Positions 19,246 to 28,715 are shown, counted from the first letter of the stretch. The stretch: 64,000 nucleotides of DNA from Candidatus Krumholzibacteriota bacterium (GCA_016933255.1 JAFGBF010000018.1:124001-188000); one strand, 5' to 3'. Made by a program: numbers and translations. The notes: a model not told the origin generated them from the sequence alone.

Positions 19246-19979
19246 TGGAAAACGGCCAGCTTGTCCTTGCTCTCGACACTTCTCATTTGAAAGGCAGCGT
19301 TGCGGTCTTTCGCGGAAGCGGACTGCTCTGCGAGGTGATCTTCGACGCGAGCGACACACATTCGGCGACACTCATGCCGGCGATAGATATCTGCATGGCA
19401 AACGCAAAAGCAGAAGTAAAGGATATCGACCTTTTCGCGCTGGTCACCGGACCGGGGAGCTTTACCGGACTGAGAATAGGTATGGCGACGGTCAAGGCGT
19501 TCGCTTCTATAAGGCAGCGGCCGGTTCTCACCGTCAACAGCATGGAACTGCTTGCCTCAGCTTTTCCCTTCTCTAGATTGCCAGTCTTCCCCCTGATAGA
19601 TGCCAGGCGTTCGGAAGTATACGCCGCCGTTTATGATCTGCGGTCAGGGCGTCCGCTGGAACTGGTCGGGCCGAGGGCGATCTCGCCGGAAGGTGCGGGG
19701 CGGTTGATCGGGGAAGCCCTCACGGACGGCCCGGTCCTGTTTTGCGGGACGGGAGCTGTAAAATACCGGGAATTGCTGAGGGGGATAATCAAAGAAGAAT
19801 GTTTTTTTGCCGGTGATCCCTGGTCGATCCCTTCCGCCGCGCTGATCAGGGAATTTTCCGACGGAAGGGAACCCGTACCCTTCAATGATCTCCCGTTTCT
19901 TGAACCGATGTACATAAGGCCTCCGGATGCCAAGATCCCGGCCGGATCGAAGCTGAAAGAAGGAGGCGGGCAAGGTTGA
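19242..19979 (+). CDS. tsaB: tRNA threonylcarbamoyladenosine biosynthesis protein TsaB
   Basis: 245 residues of the ASKHA-fold TsaB family. ALDTSHLKGSVAV begins the first subdomain; SATLMPAID and the GPGSFTGLRIGMATVKAFA signature follow, then a variable C-terminal half with IDARRSEVYAAVY. TsaB is the non-catalytic partner of TsaD. It is coupled to tsaE by a 4-bp overlap and is followed by rimI; tsaD is not seen in the window. Confidence 0.93.
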   Translation: MMENGQLVLALDTSHLKGSVAVFRGSGLLCEVIFDASDTHSATLMPAIDICMANAKAEVKDIDLFALVTGPGSFTGLRIGMATVKAFASIRQRPVLTVNSMELLASAFPFSRLPVFPLIDARRSEVYAAVYDLRSGRPLELVGPRAISPEGAGRLIGEALTDGPVLFCGTGAVKYRELLRGIIKEECFFAGDPWSIPSAALIREFSDGREPVPFNDLPFLEPMYIRPPDAKIPAGSKLKEGGGQG

Positions 19980-20039
19980 TCCGAAAGTATTATGGGAGGC
20001 CGGGCTGCCGAGAGAGGCAGATATCAGGAGGAAGATGAT

Positions 20040-20498
20040 TTGAGAGAAGGCCGGATAAGGTCTATGCTGGAGGAAGATATACCGGCGATAATGCAGTTGG
20101 AGAAGGAATGTTTTCCGGTTCCGTGGACAGAGGATATGTTCAGATGCCAGATCATGCTGGGTGATGTTTCTGCCAATCTTGTATATGCGGAGGATGATGC
20201 CATAACAGGGTATGTGGTCAGCTGGTTCGGCGTGGAGGAGCTTCATATACTCAGTATAGGAGTAAAGCCCGAAAGAAGGGGAAGAGGCATTGCGGAAAAT
20301 CTTATGGATGAAGCGATAAGGCGCAGCATGAAGAATCGATGTAAAAAGGTCATCCTGGAAGTCCGCAGAAGCAATTCCAGAGCCCGGAAATTCTATCAGA
20401 AACTGGGTTTCAGGCATATAGGTGTCCGCAAGAAGTATTACAGCGAAAATGCCGAGGATGCTCTCGTTCTGGAGAAAGATATTGAAATTTCCACTTGA
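20040..20498 (+). CDS. rimI: Ribosomal-protein-alanine N-acetyltransferase family (RimI)
   Basis: About 152 residues of GNAT fold. ECFPVPWTEDMF opens the domain; LSIGVKPERRGRGIAENLM is the acetyl-CoA pyrophosphate-binding loop, and EVRRSNSRARKFYQKLGF is the RimI C-terminal signature. I choose the TTG at 20040 behind AGGAGG (20026-20031), giving the usual family length; an ATG at 19992 would add 16 residues with no homology. RimI acetylates the N-terminus of ribosomal protein S18, and its place after tsaE-tsaB is common. Confidence 0.88.
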   Translation: MREGRIRSMLEEDIPAIMQLEKECFPVPWTEDMFRCQIMLGDVSANLVYAEDDAITGYVVSWFGVEELHILSIGVKPERRGRGIAENLMDEAIRRSMKNRCKKVILEVRRSNSRARKFYQKLGFRHIGVRKKYYSENAEDALVLEKDIEIST

Positions 20499-21330
20499 TA
20501 GGCGCCTTTTGCCTTTTTCAGGGAGAACCGATACCGCGGTGATACTTGGTTCGGGTCTTTCCGCGATCGAGAGTTCTGTCAATTCTGTAAGGTCACTATT
20601 ATTCGAAGAGATTTCAGGACTTAGGACACCTTCCGTGGAAGGACACCCTGGAAGGATGCTCCTTGTCAGGGAAGGGAGATCGCATATCCTTCTATTTGCG
20701 GGTAGGATCCATCTCTATGAACAGCCTGAGAATCCTGAACGAGACAGGGACGCGTCCGGATCCGAAGGAGGTAGTGGTCATACTTGTACAGCAGCTGTCA
20801 GGCTGGCTGCACGCCTGGGATGTAAAAGGCTCCTTCTTACCCAGGCTGCCGGCAGTCTGAGGAGGGATCTGGAGATCGGTTCCTGGATGCTCGCAGAAGA
20901 TATAGTATCTCTTCCCCATATCCGTATGAAGGAAGCGGTCCATTGCGGCAGACCGGTCGGAGGAAGCGTTTCCGGCGTCCAGCCGGGAAAGTTGATAACA
21001 GATGAATTCAGAAGAATAGTCGCCGGCGCGGCAATTAAAGCGGGGATAGAGATATTCAACGGGACTCTTTTCTGGACGACAGGACCATGCTATGAAACGG
21101 CTGCAGAAGCCCGAATGGCAAGGTATATGGGAGCCGATGCCGCCACGATGTCTCCTCTGCCCGAACTTCTTGAGGCGCGAAGATCCGGGCTGGCTGTATC
21201 ATGCCTGAGCCGGATATCAAATCTTGCCCCGAATATCTCATCCGAAACCGTTATAAATCATGGTAATATAGTCGATACGGGGCTCGCGGCCGCGGCAGAC
21301 CTTCTCGCCGTCATAAGAGGATTATCATGA
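20482..21330 (+). CDS. Purine nucleoside phosphorylase (trimeric PNP family)
   Basis: About 282 residues from a TTG inside the end of rimI, preceded by GGAGAAAG. Family motifs: VILGSGLS, GHPGRM, GRIHLYEQ, a TQAAGS that replaces the usual TNAAG, GPCYETAAEAR, a TMSPLPE that replaces GMSTVPE, and SNLAPN with the base-binding Asn. It cleaves purine nucleosides with phosphate. The stretch ENPERDRDASGSEGGSGHT after GRIHLYEQ is Gly/Ser/charge-rich where homologues normally continue with a YEG-type helix start. These departures leave substrate specificity open. Last gene of the tsaE-rimI run. Confidence 0.8.
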   Translation: MKFPLDRRLLPFSGRTDTAVILGSGLSAIESSVNSVRSLLFEEISGLRTPSVEGHPGRMLLVREGRSHILLFAGRIHLYEQPENPERDRDASGSEGGSGHTCTAAVRLAARLGCKRLLLTQAAGSLRRDLEIGSWMLAEDIVSLPHIRMKEAVHCGRPVGGSVSGVQPGKLITDEFRRIVAGAAIKAGIEIFNGTLFWTTGPCYETAAEARMARYMGADAATMSPLPELLEARRSGLAVSCLSRISNLAPNISSETVINHGNIVDTGLAAAADLLAVIRGLS

Positions 21331-21495
21331 TGACCGGTCCCGCATATCGAGGATTTACCGAAAAAATCCCTTTTTGCATTTATCCGGGGGTGTTACATTC
21401 ATGACACAAGGGGTTTTATGTTGAGCGGGTCCTGGATGATCGGTCAGAATGCCGATGGCGGATCACCCAGCTCTGACACCGGGAGGCGAAGAGTC

Positions 21496-22401
21496 ATGAA
21501 CTGGCTGACAAGAGCAAAAAAGGGAATAATAACCTGGAGAAAAAAGGATGTTCCAGACGGGTTATGGGAGAAATGTCCTTCCTGCGGAGAGATCCTCTAC
21601 AGAAAGGAACTGGGGAAGCATCTTTCCATATGTCCGAAATGCCGTTTTCACTTCAGGATCAACGCTTCCGACTATATCGATATTTTAACGGATGACGGGA
21701 CTTTCAGCGAGATCAACAGCGGTATCACATCAAGCGATCCTCTTGATTTTAAAGACAGCAAAAAATACAAGGACAGGTTGAAAGCTTCAAAAAAGAAGAC
21801 AGGGCGGAATTCCGCTATAGTCACGGGTACTGCGGCAATAAAAGGGCATAAGGCTGTTATAGCGATAATGGATTTCAGTTTCATGGGCGGTAGTATGGGG
21901 TCGGCTGTCGGGGAGAAGATAGTGCGCGCGGTAAAAAAAGCCATAGAGGAAAGGCTGCCCTTCGTAATGGTAACAGCTTCAGGCGGAGCGAGGATGCAGG
22001 AATCGATCCTTTCCCTGATGCAGATGGCGAAGAGTTCTGCTGCATTCGCGATGTTGTCCAGGGCGGAACTTCCATATATCGCGATACTCACAAATCCGAC
22101 CACTGGAGGCGTAGCTGCTTCTTTTGCTTTTCAGGGCGATATTATCATCGCTGAACCTCAGGCTCTGATAGGTTTTGCGGGGCCCAGGGTGATCAGTGAG
22201 ACGGTCGGAGAAGAACTTCCGGAAGGATTTCAGCGCTCTGAATTTCTGCTGGAGCACGGGATGATAGATATGATAACCAGCCGCGATGAACTGAAAGGTA
22301 AGCTTGGATTTTTTCTCGATAGTTTCATGAGCGGTGTTTCCGCCATCGCGGAGGATAAGAATCTGGAGAATGACGGTAAAACCATCTCGATCATCCGGTA
22401 G
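21496..22401 (+). CDS. accD: Acetyl-CoA carboxylase carboxyltransferase subunit beta
   Basis: About 301 residues. An N-terminal zinc ribbon has CPSC and CPKC pairs 15 residues apart, followed by the crotonase-fold carboxyltransferase domain with VMVTASGGARMQE (oxyanion/CoA site), TNPTTGGVAASFA and GFAGPRVI. With AccA it transfers the carboxyl group from biotin to acetyl-CoA, making malonyl-CoA. ATG 21496 has a GGGAGG upstream and fits the family start MNW; the 26-residue upstream extension is not conserved. accA is not in the window. folC follows directly, as in many genomes. Confidence 0.94.
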   Translation: MNWLTRAKKGIITWRKKDVPDGLWEKCPSCGEILYRKELGKHLSICPKCRFHFRINASDYIDILTDDGTFSEINSGITSSDPLDFKDSKKYKDRLKASKKKTGRNSAIVTGTAAIKGHKAVIAIMDFSFMGGSMGSAVGEKIVRAVKKAIEERLPFVMVTASGGARMQESILSLMQMAKSSAAFAMLSRAELPYIAILTNPTTGGVAASFAFQGDIIIAEPQALIGFAGPRVISETVGEELPEGFQRSEFLLEHGMIDMITSRDELKGKLGFFLDSFMSGVSAIAEDKNLENDGKTISIIR

Positions 22402-23692
22402 GGCCAGTCCCTTTCCCAATATAGATTTTTTGTTTTCACTGAGGCCCGCTAATATGAAACTGGGCCTCGGCAGCATTACCTCGCTCCTGGACTCATTCGG
22501 AAATCCGCAGGAAGATTTTCCCTCTGTCCTGATCGCCGGGACAAACGGTAAAGGCTCGGTGACTACTTATGTTACATCTATACTGCGTTCTGCCGGATAC
22601 CGCGTCGGAACTTTTTATTCCCCGCATCTTTTCAGGATAAACGAGAGGATACGGATCGATGGAGAAGAGATAGCCGGTTCTGTGCTCGACGGCATGATCG
22701 GTGAACTCCGGGAAAGATATCATGCCGCTCCTTTCACCTTCTTTGAGGGAATCACGGCCGCGGCTATTCTCTATTTTAAAAGACAAAAGGTGGATTTTGC
22801 TGTTTTTGAAGTAGGTCTTGGAGGAAGACTCGACGCGACCCGGCTGGTCAATGCTATTGTAACGGTTATAACCGGGATATCGCACGATCACGGTGAGCAT
22901 CTTGGAAGGACAAGGTCAGCGATATTAAAAGAAAAACTCGGGATAGTAAGGGCGGGGGTTCCTCTTGTCGCCAATCTCAAAGGGATGCGGCTGGTACGCC
23001 AGGCAGAAGAATATTGTGAAAAAAACGGAAATCTTTTTATCGATGTTCGAAAGGGTGTATCTAGAAAGGTAAAAAAAATCGGTGCTGATTCGATCGACTT
23101 CAGTCTTGTTACGCCTGGGCGCGATTATGGTATAATCTCCTCCTCGATGACCGGCAGGGTTCAGATGGAGAATGCTGTCACAGCTGTCCGGGTCGCAGAA
23201 ATACTCGGGGGGAAGATCAGGGGCCTCGGTAAAAAGGCGGTAAAACTCGGCATAAGTAAAGGGGTGTTTGCCGGGCGATTTCAGATCCTTCCGGGTACAC
23301 CTCGGGTCATTCTTGACGTATCCCATAATGAGGATGCCCTGGTCTCCGCCTCCGAGACTCTTGTCAGGATTTCGCCGCCTGATAAGAATGTGATGATATT
23401 CGGCGTTATGGCCCGAAAGGAACTGGGCAGGTTTCCCTTTAAGGCCGTATCCTGCGCTCGGGATATTATCCTCGTTCCTCTAAAGGGTAAAGGGTCTGCT
23501 ACCGGTCAGGACCTGCTGGGAAGGTTTGCCGGAGCCGGAAGAGGTCAGGCAAGGATTACTCTCGCCCGGGGCATGCATGACGCAGTCCGGAAAGCCCGAA
23601 GGATCCTCGGGCCTGAAGATACACTGCTTATATTTGGATCTCACCTTTGTGTCGAGGAGGCGGTCGGTCCGGTCGGAAGGTTTCTTCTGTAA
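22370..23692 (+). CDS. folC: Bifunctional folylpolyglutamate synthase/dihydrofolate synthase
   Basis: About 440 residues of the Mur-ligase fold. MKLGLGSITSLLDSFGNPQ leads into the P-loop GTNGKGSV, followed by YSPHLFRINERI, EVGLGGRLDATRLVN, ISHDHGEHLG and a C-terminal VSHNEDAL. It adds glutamate to dihydropteroate and folates. The start is unclear: the ATG at 22370 overlaps accD by 32 bases, TTG 22430 and ATG 22454 are alternatives, and homology already begins before 22454. Confidence 0.9.
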   Translation: MTVKPSRSSGRASPFPNIDFLFSLRPANMKLGLGSITSLLDSFGNPQEDFPSVLIAGTNGKGSVTTYVTSILRSAGYRVGTFYSPHLFRINERIRIDGEEIAGSVLDGMIGELRERYHAAPFTFFEGITAAAILYFKRQKVDFAVFEVGLGGRLDATRLVNAIVTVITGISHDHGEHLGRTRSAILKEKLGIVRAGVPLVANLKGMRLVRQAEEYCEKNGNLFIDVRKGVSRKVKKIGADSIDFSLVTPGRDYGIISSSMTGRVQMENAVTAVRVAEILGGKIRGLGKKAVKLGISKGVFAGRFQILPGTPRVILDVSHNEDALVSASETLVRISPPDKNVMIFGVMARKELGRFPFKAVSCARDIILVPLKGKGSATGQDLLGRFAGAGRGQARITLARGMHDAVRKARRILGPEDTLLIFGSHLCVEEAVGPVGRFLL

Positions 23693-23699
23693 AGGAAGT

Positions 23700-24635
23700 A
23701 TGGTGATTGAGATGATATTGGGAGTAGATATCGGAGGAACGAATATAAAACTCGGGATCATAACTTCTGACGGCGGGATCGTAGAAGAAGATATGATATA
23801 TACCGACGCGGAAAAGGGCCCGGCCTACGCTGCCGCGAGGATCGAGGACTGGTACAGGAAGCGCAAGGGTGACTATCCCGGAATCGGCTGTGCCGGAATC
23901 GGCTGTGCCGGGTTGATCGATGCAGAAAAAGGGTTTCTATACTATTCGCCTAATCTTCCCGAATGGGTCGATACCGATCTTGGAAGAATATTCGCAGAGA
24001 GGCTTGATCTTCCTGTCACTGTCGAAAATGATGTCAACTGTGCCGCCTGGGCTGAATATAAAATGGGATCGGGAAGAGATTCGCGATACTTCGTCTGTAT
24101 TACGCTGGGAACAGGTGTCGGGGGAGGAATTGTAATAGACGGAAGATTGTACAGGGGCTGGCGGGGGTTTGCGGCAGAGATCGGGCACCAGGTGATCATG
24201 GCGGACGGCCCCGTATGTTCATGCGGCAACAGGGGGTGCCTTGAGGCGCTGGTCGGGGCGGCCGCGATCGTAGACCGGTACCTGAAGCAGGATGATCGTC
24301 CTGACAGCCAGAGTTCCGGTAAGGGAAAGATAAGCGTAAAAGATATATACGAAGCTGCCGGGGCCGGCGATCAGAGGGCTGCCAAAGCTCTTGAAGAGAC
24401 AGGGAAAATACTTGGAATCGGCCTTGCGAATATTGCAAATATTTTAGACCCCGAACTGATCGCAGTCGGGGGCGGCGTCTCGGGCAGCGGTGATATGATC
24501 CTGGAGCCGGCAAGAATAACGATGAAAGAACACCTGATAGGTGATATCCTGTCCCCCGTGCGTGTTGTGCCCGCTGAACTTGGAAATAAAGCGTCATTTC
24601 TCGGTGCCGCGCTTCTGGCCCTTGAAAAATATTGA
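23700..24635 (+). CDS. ROK-family sugar kinase (glucokinase-like)
   Basis: About 311 residues. The ATP-binding DIGGTNIKLGI is at the N-terminus, VENDVNCAAWAE carries the catalytic Asp, TLGTGVGGGIVIDG is the phosphate loop, and the ROK zinc site is GHQ-x11-CSCGNRGCLE. The family phosphorylates glucose or N-acetyl hexosamines; the substrate is not decided by sequence. A 15-bp tandem duplication adds an extra GIGCA to the substrate loop. Start codon choice among ATG 23700, GTG 23703 and ATG 23712 is uncertain. Confidence 0.9.
   Translation: MVIEMILGVDIGGTNIKLGIITSDGGIVEEDMIYTDAEKGPAYAAARIEDWYRKRKGDYPGIGCAGIGCAGLIDAEKGFLYYSPNLPEWVDTDLGRIFAERLDLPVTVENDVNCAAWAEYKMGSGRDSRYFVCITLGTGVGGGIVIDGRLYRGWRGFAAEIGHQVIMADGPVCSCGNRGCLEALVGAAAIVDRYLKQDDRPDSQSSGKGKISVKDIYEAAGAGDQRAAKALEETGKILGIGLANIANILDPELIAVGGGVSGSGDMILEPARITMKEHLIGDILSPVRVVPAELGNKASFLGAALLALEKY
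23880..23909 (+). repeat. In-frame 15-bp tandem duplication in the ROK kinase gene
   Basis: GGAATCGGCTGTGCC occurs twice in immediate succession (23880-23894, 23895-23909) with no mismatch. It encodes GIGCA-GIGCA just before GLIDAEKG, where ROK kinases normally have one such segment. The perfect identity suggests a recent slippage event. Confidence 0.85.
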
Positions 24636-24683
24636 TAAAAAGCTTTTTTACAGGCTTTTAAGTTCCATTTTCGGGAGATCTGA

Positions 24684-27600
24684 TTGTCCGGTGCAGCCAA
24701 AATAAACCGTCCAGGAAAGCCTCTCAAGCGTTCGAGTCTTTTCCCGGGGCCGGATAACGCCCCGTGTTGTCCGTATCTTTCCCGCGGAACCGGAAGAATA
24801 AGAGCGGCGATGCTTTTTTATCTTGTTTTTTCCGTGTCAGCGGTCCTGTTGGCAGTGCCCTGGTGTATCCTCGCTGAAGATAATCCTGAAAACAGTGAAG
24901 ACCTTTCAGATTCGACACTCTACAGGGTCGGCGCGAACAGCATGATGCTCAGAGTCGTCGACGGAGTAGAGGTCACCTATCTCAAGGGAGATGTCCGGAT
25001 CGATCATCAGTCCGCCTGGATAACGAGTGATAACGGCGAGCACTATCGGGAAAAGAAATACACGAACCTCTCGGGGAATATCCACGGGCAGGACGGGACA
25101 ATGGATATGTTCGGGGACCTCGGGGAGTATCTGGGAAGCCGGAATACTTTGATCCTTATCGATAACGTGCGCATCATCGATGAGGGGCTGGATATTATCT
25201 GCGACAGAGCGTCATACGATCGGGATAAGGGAGCGGTAATCCTCGTCGGGCATGTCAGGCTCTCCGATGATACAAGGGTTATGTACGCTGACAGCATCTT
25301 CTACGACCGTAATACGGAGATAGCTGACGCTTTCGGCAACGTTGTCGTTATAGACCAGATAGAGGAATATTCGCTATCAGGCAGCCATGCACGTTTCTTT
25401 CGGGAAACAAAGGAAGCGTACATGGATTCAAACCCTGTCCTGGTCTTCGACGACAGATCGGAGGAAAAGGGGAGAATAGTCGGAAAGGTCATGCATTTTA
25501 ATATGGAGACCTCCGTCGGTATTGCCGTCGGCGACGTACAGATGGTCAAGGGTGATACCAGGGCATATTGCGATTCAGCGGCGATATTCAATGATCTTGA
25601 ATATGTCGAACTGTTTGGAGAACCAAGGGCGAAGAGCGGGTCGGCCGGGATGTCCGGGAAAAGGGTTATCCTGTTTTACTCCGATAGCGGAGTAGAAAAG
25701 ATAATCCTTCCAGATACCGGGAGGTTGACAGACGCTCCTGCCGAAGGGTCTCCATGGAGAGAAGATTCTTGGCTGGAGGGTGATTCGCTCATCATCTATA
25801 TGTGGGAGGAAGCGGTCGATTCGGTGAAGATCTTTGGAAACGCGAGGGCGATGTACTATCCGTACGAGGGGGATGAATCGAAGGTATCGAACAACTTCAG
25901 CAAGGGCGACAGCATGTACTTCAGATTCAGAAACGATGACCTGAGTTACGTCAGGATCTCAGGCAGGGCCGAAGGAATCTACAACTATCTGAATCTCGGT
26001 GTGAGACAGACTATAGACAGCATTGCAGCTTCGATAGATACTTCGCTCGTATTGAATCCCTTTGATGAAAATGCAGAACGGGTCGTCTATAAGGCAAAGG
26101 ATATTGAATATTTCGCCGAATCGGAAGATATCGTTCTCGACGGGAGCGCTGTTCTTGACTATCAGAACAGATCGCTGAGGGCAGGGCATATTGTGTTCAA
26201 TTCGAGGCTTAATATCCTCGAGGCGGAAGACGGTCCTGTCCTTGTAGAGAACGACCAGGAGATGTATGGAAAGAAAATGGGATACGATCTTGATACTGCC
26301 GCCGGCCTGGTCAGGGGAGGGTCGACCCATTACGATACGGGGTTTTTTCAGGGTGACCATATCTTCAAGGACCGTGACAAGATCCTCAAGGTATATAACT
26401 CGGTCTATACCACGTGCGACCTGAGAAGTCCCCACTATTCGATGAGGGCGAAGAAGATGAAGATATATATCGGCGACAAGATAGTCTCCGGGCCGATAAA
26501 ACTGTATATAGGAGAGATCCCGATCTTCTATCTTCCTTTTATGGCAAACTCCCTTAACCGCAAGAGGCACTCAGGCCTTCTTCGACCGAATTTCGACATC
26601 GGGATCAACAGCAGGGATGGCCGGTTTATAAGAGGACTCGGATACTATTGGGCGACGAACGATTATACGGACTTTCTTCTTACTACCGATTTTAACGAAA
26701 ACAACAATTTCAGGTTCCGGCTGAACAATCGCTACAAGGTAAGATATCTCCTTGATGGAAACGTCAATTTCAACTATTTCAGGAACTTTGTCACTAGTTC
26801 CAACGAATGGACGATCAAGGGAAAGCACGACCAGAAATTCGGAAGGACAGCTTCCCTCAGCTCCAATCTCAGTTTCGTGAGCAGTGATAAGGCTCAATCG
26901 TCAGTTTACAGTGCCGATGACGTCCAGCGGGTGATTGACAGAAGGATCTATTCGACGGCGAGTTTCAGAAAGAGCTGGAGCGGGACGAGTCTCAGCCTTT
27001 CCGCCAGAAGAGAACAGAAATTGAATGTCAGCGATGACAACCCCTACGAAAACAGGATTTCGATGACGATCCCTTCCTTAAGTCTGAATCTGCCGAGGAC
27101 ATCTCTCTGGTGTGGAGCGAACCATCCGGAATCGGAAAGAGGAAGCTGGGAAAAAGTCCTGAGAAGCATAAATCTGGCGCCGAATCTAAAGGGAGATATC
27201 ACGACCGATGAAAGCCTCGCCAGAAAGAGGGGGAAGATATCGGCATCTTCCGGGATGTCTCTGAGCCAGCAGCATAAGCTGATGTTTCTCAACCTCTCCC
27301 CTAGTGTCAGCGTCAGGTGGAACTATCTTGATGTCCTTTACGACGATATTAACGATGACCTTGTCGTAGATGCCGCTCAAGCGGTCATCTCGGGAGATAC
27401 TATCACTGTGCCAGTCGATGTCGGTCCCCTTTCAGACCAGTTCCGGTTTTCTGTCAACGGTATAGAGAGTTCACTGCTCAGTGTCTTGCCGAGATCATGT
27501 AATACGGTTTCGGATCTGCAGGCACTTGCTGCAGATATCGAATCTGCATTTATCTCCGATGGAGCCGGGGTCTACGTCGATTTCATAGATACGGGAGCGG

Positions 27601-28715
27601 GGAGCGGGTATTTCACCTTCAGATCCGCAGGATACGGTTCGTACGCGTCGCTTCAGGTATCTGACGCAGGGACGGATCCTATCTATCCGCTGATCGGGAT
27701 CGCGGAGGGAGATTACGCTGCCGGCAGCAACAGATCGGGCCCCGAAGTGGATACTTCCTACAGGAACGAAGTCTCGTTGTCATTATCCAGCAGAGTAGGA
27801 ACAAGTATCTATGGGACCTTTTATCCGAAAATCGGAAGGCTGAGAGGGATCAGGCATACATTCAACCCGACGGTCAGCTACTCATTTACTCCGAGGCTGA
27901 CGGAAAGACAGGTTGAGCGGCAGTCCGTATCATACACGATAAGGAACGTCTTCGATCTCAAATATCTCAAAGGGGATAAAGAGGTAAAAAAGAATAATGC
28001 TCTCAGCTGGGAGATGAGCGGATCGTATGATCCGCAGCTTCCAGAGGGCGACAGGTTCTCGAGGATCCGAAGCAATATCAAGACTGCGTTGGGCCGAATC
28101 GCCTCGGTACAGCTCGATCATTCGATAGATCCGTACGAATGGGAGATACTTTCGACAAATTTCTCGCTTAATATGAATCATAGTTTCAGCGGCAATCTTT
28201 CGTATGGATCCCAGTGGAAAGGGGAGAAAAAGGAAAAGGTCGCGGCGGCTGCAGGAAGAGATGAAAATCTGACAGATGGCACTGATGCGGATGCAGAGGA
28301 TATCGCCGACGAATTTCCCGAGATGCGCGAACATGGTGAAAGCGGTCTTATCCACGACCCGGCGGGAAGGTCAGGAAAATATCCGTCATGGAATCTCAAT
28401 GTCGGATACAGCTATTCAACCAACTACGGAAAGACCCTGACGCGAACGATGAGCAGCAAGGTGAATCTTAGTGGAACGTTAAATCTCACAAAGGGTTGGA
28501 CGATCAAGTATACCGCGTATTACGATCCCGAATCGCGGAGATTTACCAGCCAGATGTACAGTATCAACCGTGATCTGCATTGCTGGGAGGCGAATTTTGT
28601 GCATAGAAGATTCGGGAACGACTGGGGATATTATTTTCAGATCAGGATAAAAGACCTTCCCGATATCTTCTATGAAAGCGGTAAAAGAGGGTTGAGGGGG
28701 ATAAGCGGTTTTTGA
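24684..28715 (+). CDS. lptD: LPS-assembly protein LptD with long OstA/LptA-like N-terminus
   Basis: 1343 residues, much longer than typical LptD (about 750-900). A TTG start behind GGGAGA is followed by a basic stretch and a signal peptide (LFYLVFSVSAVLLAVPWCILA). Residues about 75-640 are repeated OstA/LptA beta-jellyroll segments (DRASYDRDKGAVIL, DSIFYDRNTEIADAFG, YFAESEDIVL). The C-terminal part is a beta-barrel with alternating aromatic strands (KLYIGEIPIFYLPF marks the LptD boundary). Residues about 893-1017 form an extra domain within the barrel region. It inserts LPS into the outer membrane. Cysteines forming the E. coli disulfides are not clearly present. Confidence 0.85.
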   Translation: MSGAAKINRPGKPLKRSSLFPGPDNAPCCPYLSRGTGRIRAAMLFYLVFSVSAVLLAVPWCILAEDNPENSEDLSDSTLYRVGANSMMLRVVDGVEVTYLKGDVRIDHQSAWITSDNGEHYREKKYTNLSGNIHGQDGTMDMFGDLGEYLGSRNTLILIDNVRIIDEGLDIICDRASYDRDKGAVILVGHVRLSDDTRVMYADSIFYDRNTEIADAFGNVVVIDQIEEYSLSGSHARFFRETKEAYMDSNPVLVFDDRSEEKGRIVGKVMHFNMETSVGIAVGDVQMVKGDTRAYCDSAAIFNDLEYVELFGEPRAKSGSAGMSGKRVILFYSDSGVEKIILPDTGRLTDAPAEGSPWREDSWLEGDSLIIYMWEEAVDSVKIFGNARAMYYPYEGDESKVSNNFSKGDSMYFRFRNDDLSYVRISGRAEGIYNYLNLGVRQTIDSIAASIDTSLVLNPFDENAERVVYKAKDIEYFAESEDIVLDGSAVLDYQNRSLRAGHIVFNSRLNILEAEDGPVLVENDQEMYGKKMGYDLDTAAGLVRGGSTHYDTGFFQGDHIFKDRDKILKVYNSVYTTCDLRSPHYSMRAKKMKIYIGDKIVSGPIKLYIGEIPIFYLPFMANSLNRKRHSGLLRPNFDIGINSRDGRFIRGLGYYWATNDYTDFLLTTDFNENNNFRFRLNNRYKVRYLLDGNVNFNYFRNFVTSSNEWTIKGKHDQKFGRTASLSSNLSFVSSDKAQSSVYSADDVQRVIDRRIYSTASFRKSWSGTSLSLSARREQKLNVSDDNPYENRISMTIPSLSLNLPRTSLWCGANHPESERGSWEKVLRSINLAPNLKGDITTDESLARKRGKISASSGMSLSQQHKLMFLNLSPSVSVRWNYLDVLYDDINDDLVVDAAQAVISGDTITVPVDVGPLSDQFRFSVNGIESSLLSVLPRSCNTVSDLQALAADIESAFISDGAGVYVDFIDTGAGSGYFTFRSAGYGSYASLQVSDAGTDPIYPLIGIAEGDYAAGSNRSGPEVDTSYRNEVSLSLSSRVGTSIYGTFYPKIGRLRGIRHTFNPTVSYSFTPRLTERQVERQSVSYTIRNVFDLKYLKGDKEVKKNNALSWEMSGSYDPQLPEGDRFSRIRSNIKTALGRIASVQLDHSIDPYEWEILSTNFSLNMNHSFSGNLSYGSQWKGEKKEKVAAAAGRDENLTDGTDADAEDIADEFPEMREHGESGLIHDPAGRSGKYPSWNLNVGYSYSTNYGKTLTRTMSSKVNLSGTLNLTKGWTIKYTAYYDPESRRFTSQMYSINRDLHCWEANFVHRRFGNDWGYYFQIRIKDLPDIFYESGKRGLRGISGF
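27360..27735 (+). other. Inserted domain within the LptD barrel region
   Basis: About 125 residues (893-1017 of the product) break the strand pattern of the barrel. They contain FRFSVNGIESS, then VSDLQALAADIESAF, then YFTFRSAGYGSYASLQVSD. The order 'SVNG ... helix choosing an IN-like pair ... LTS/FRS-xG-S' resembles flagellin-hook IN-type motifs found in flagellar cap proteins and in surface repeat proteins. The relation is inferred from pattern only. Confidence 0.5.
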
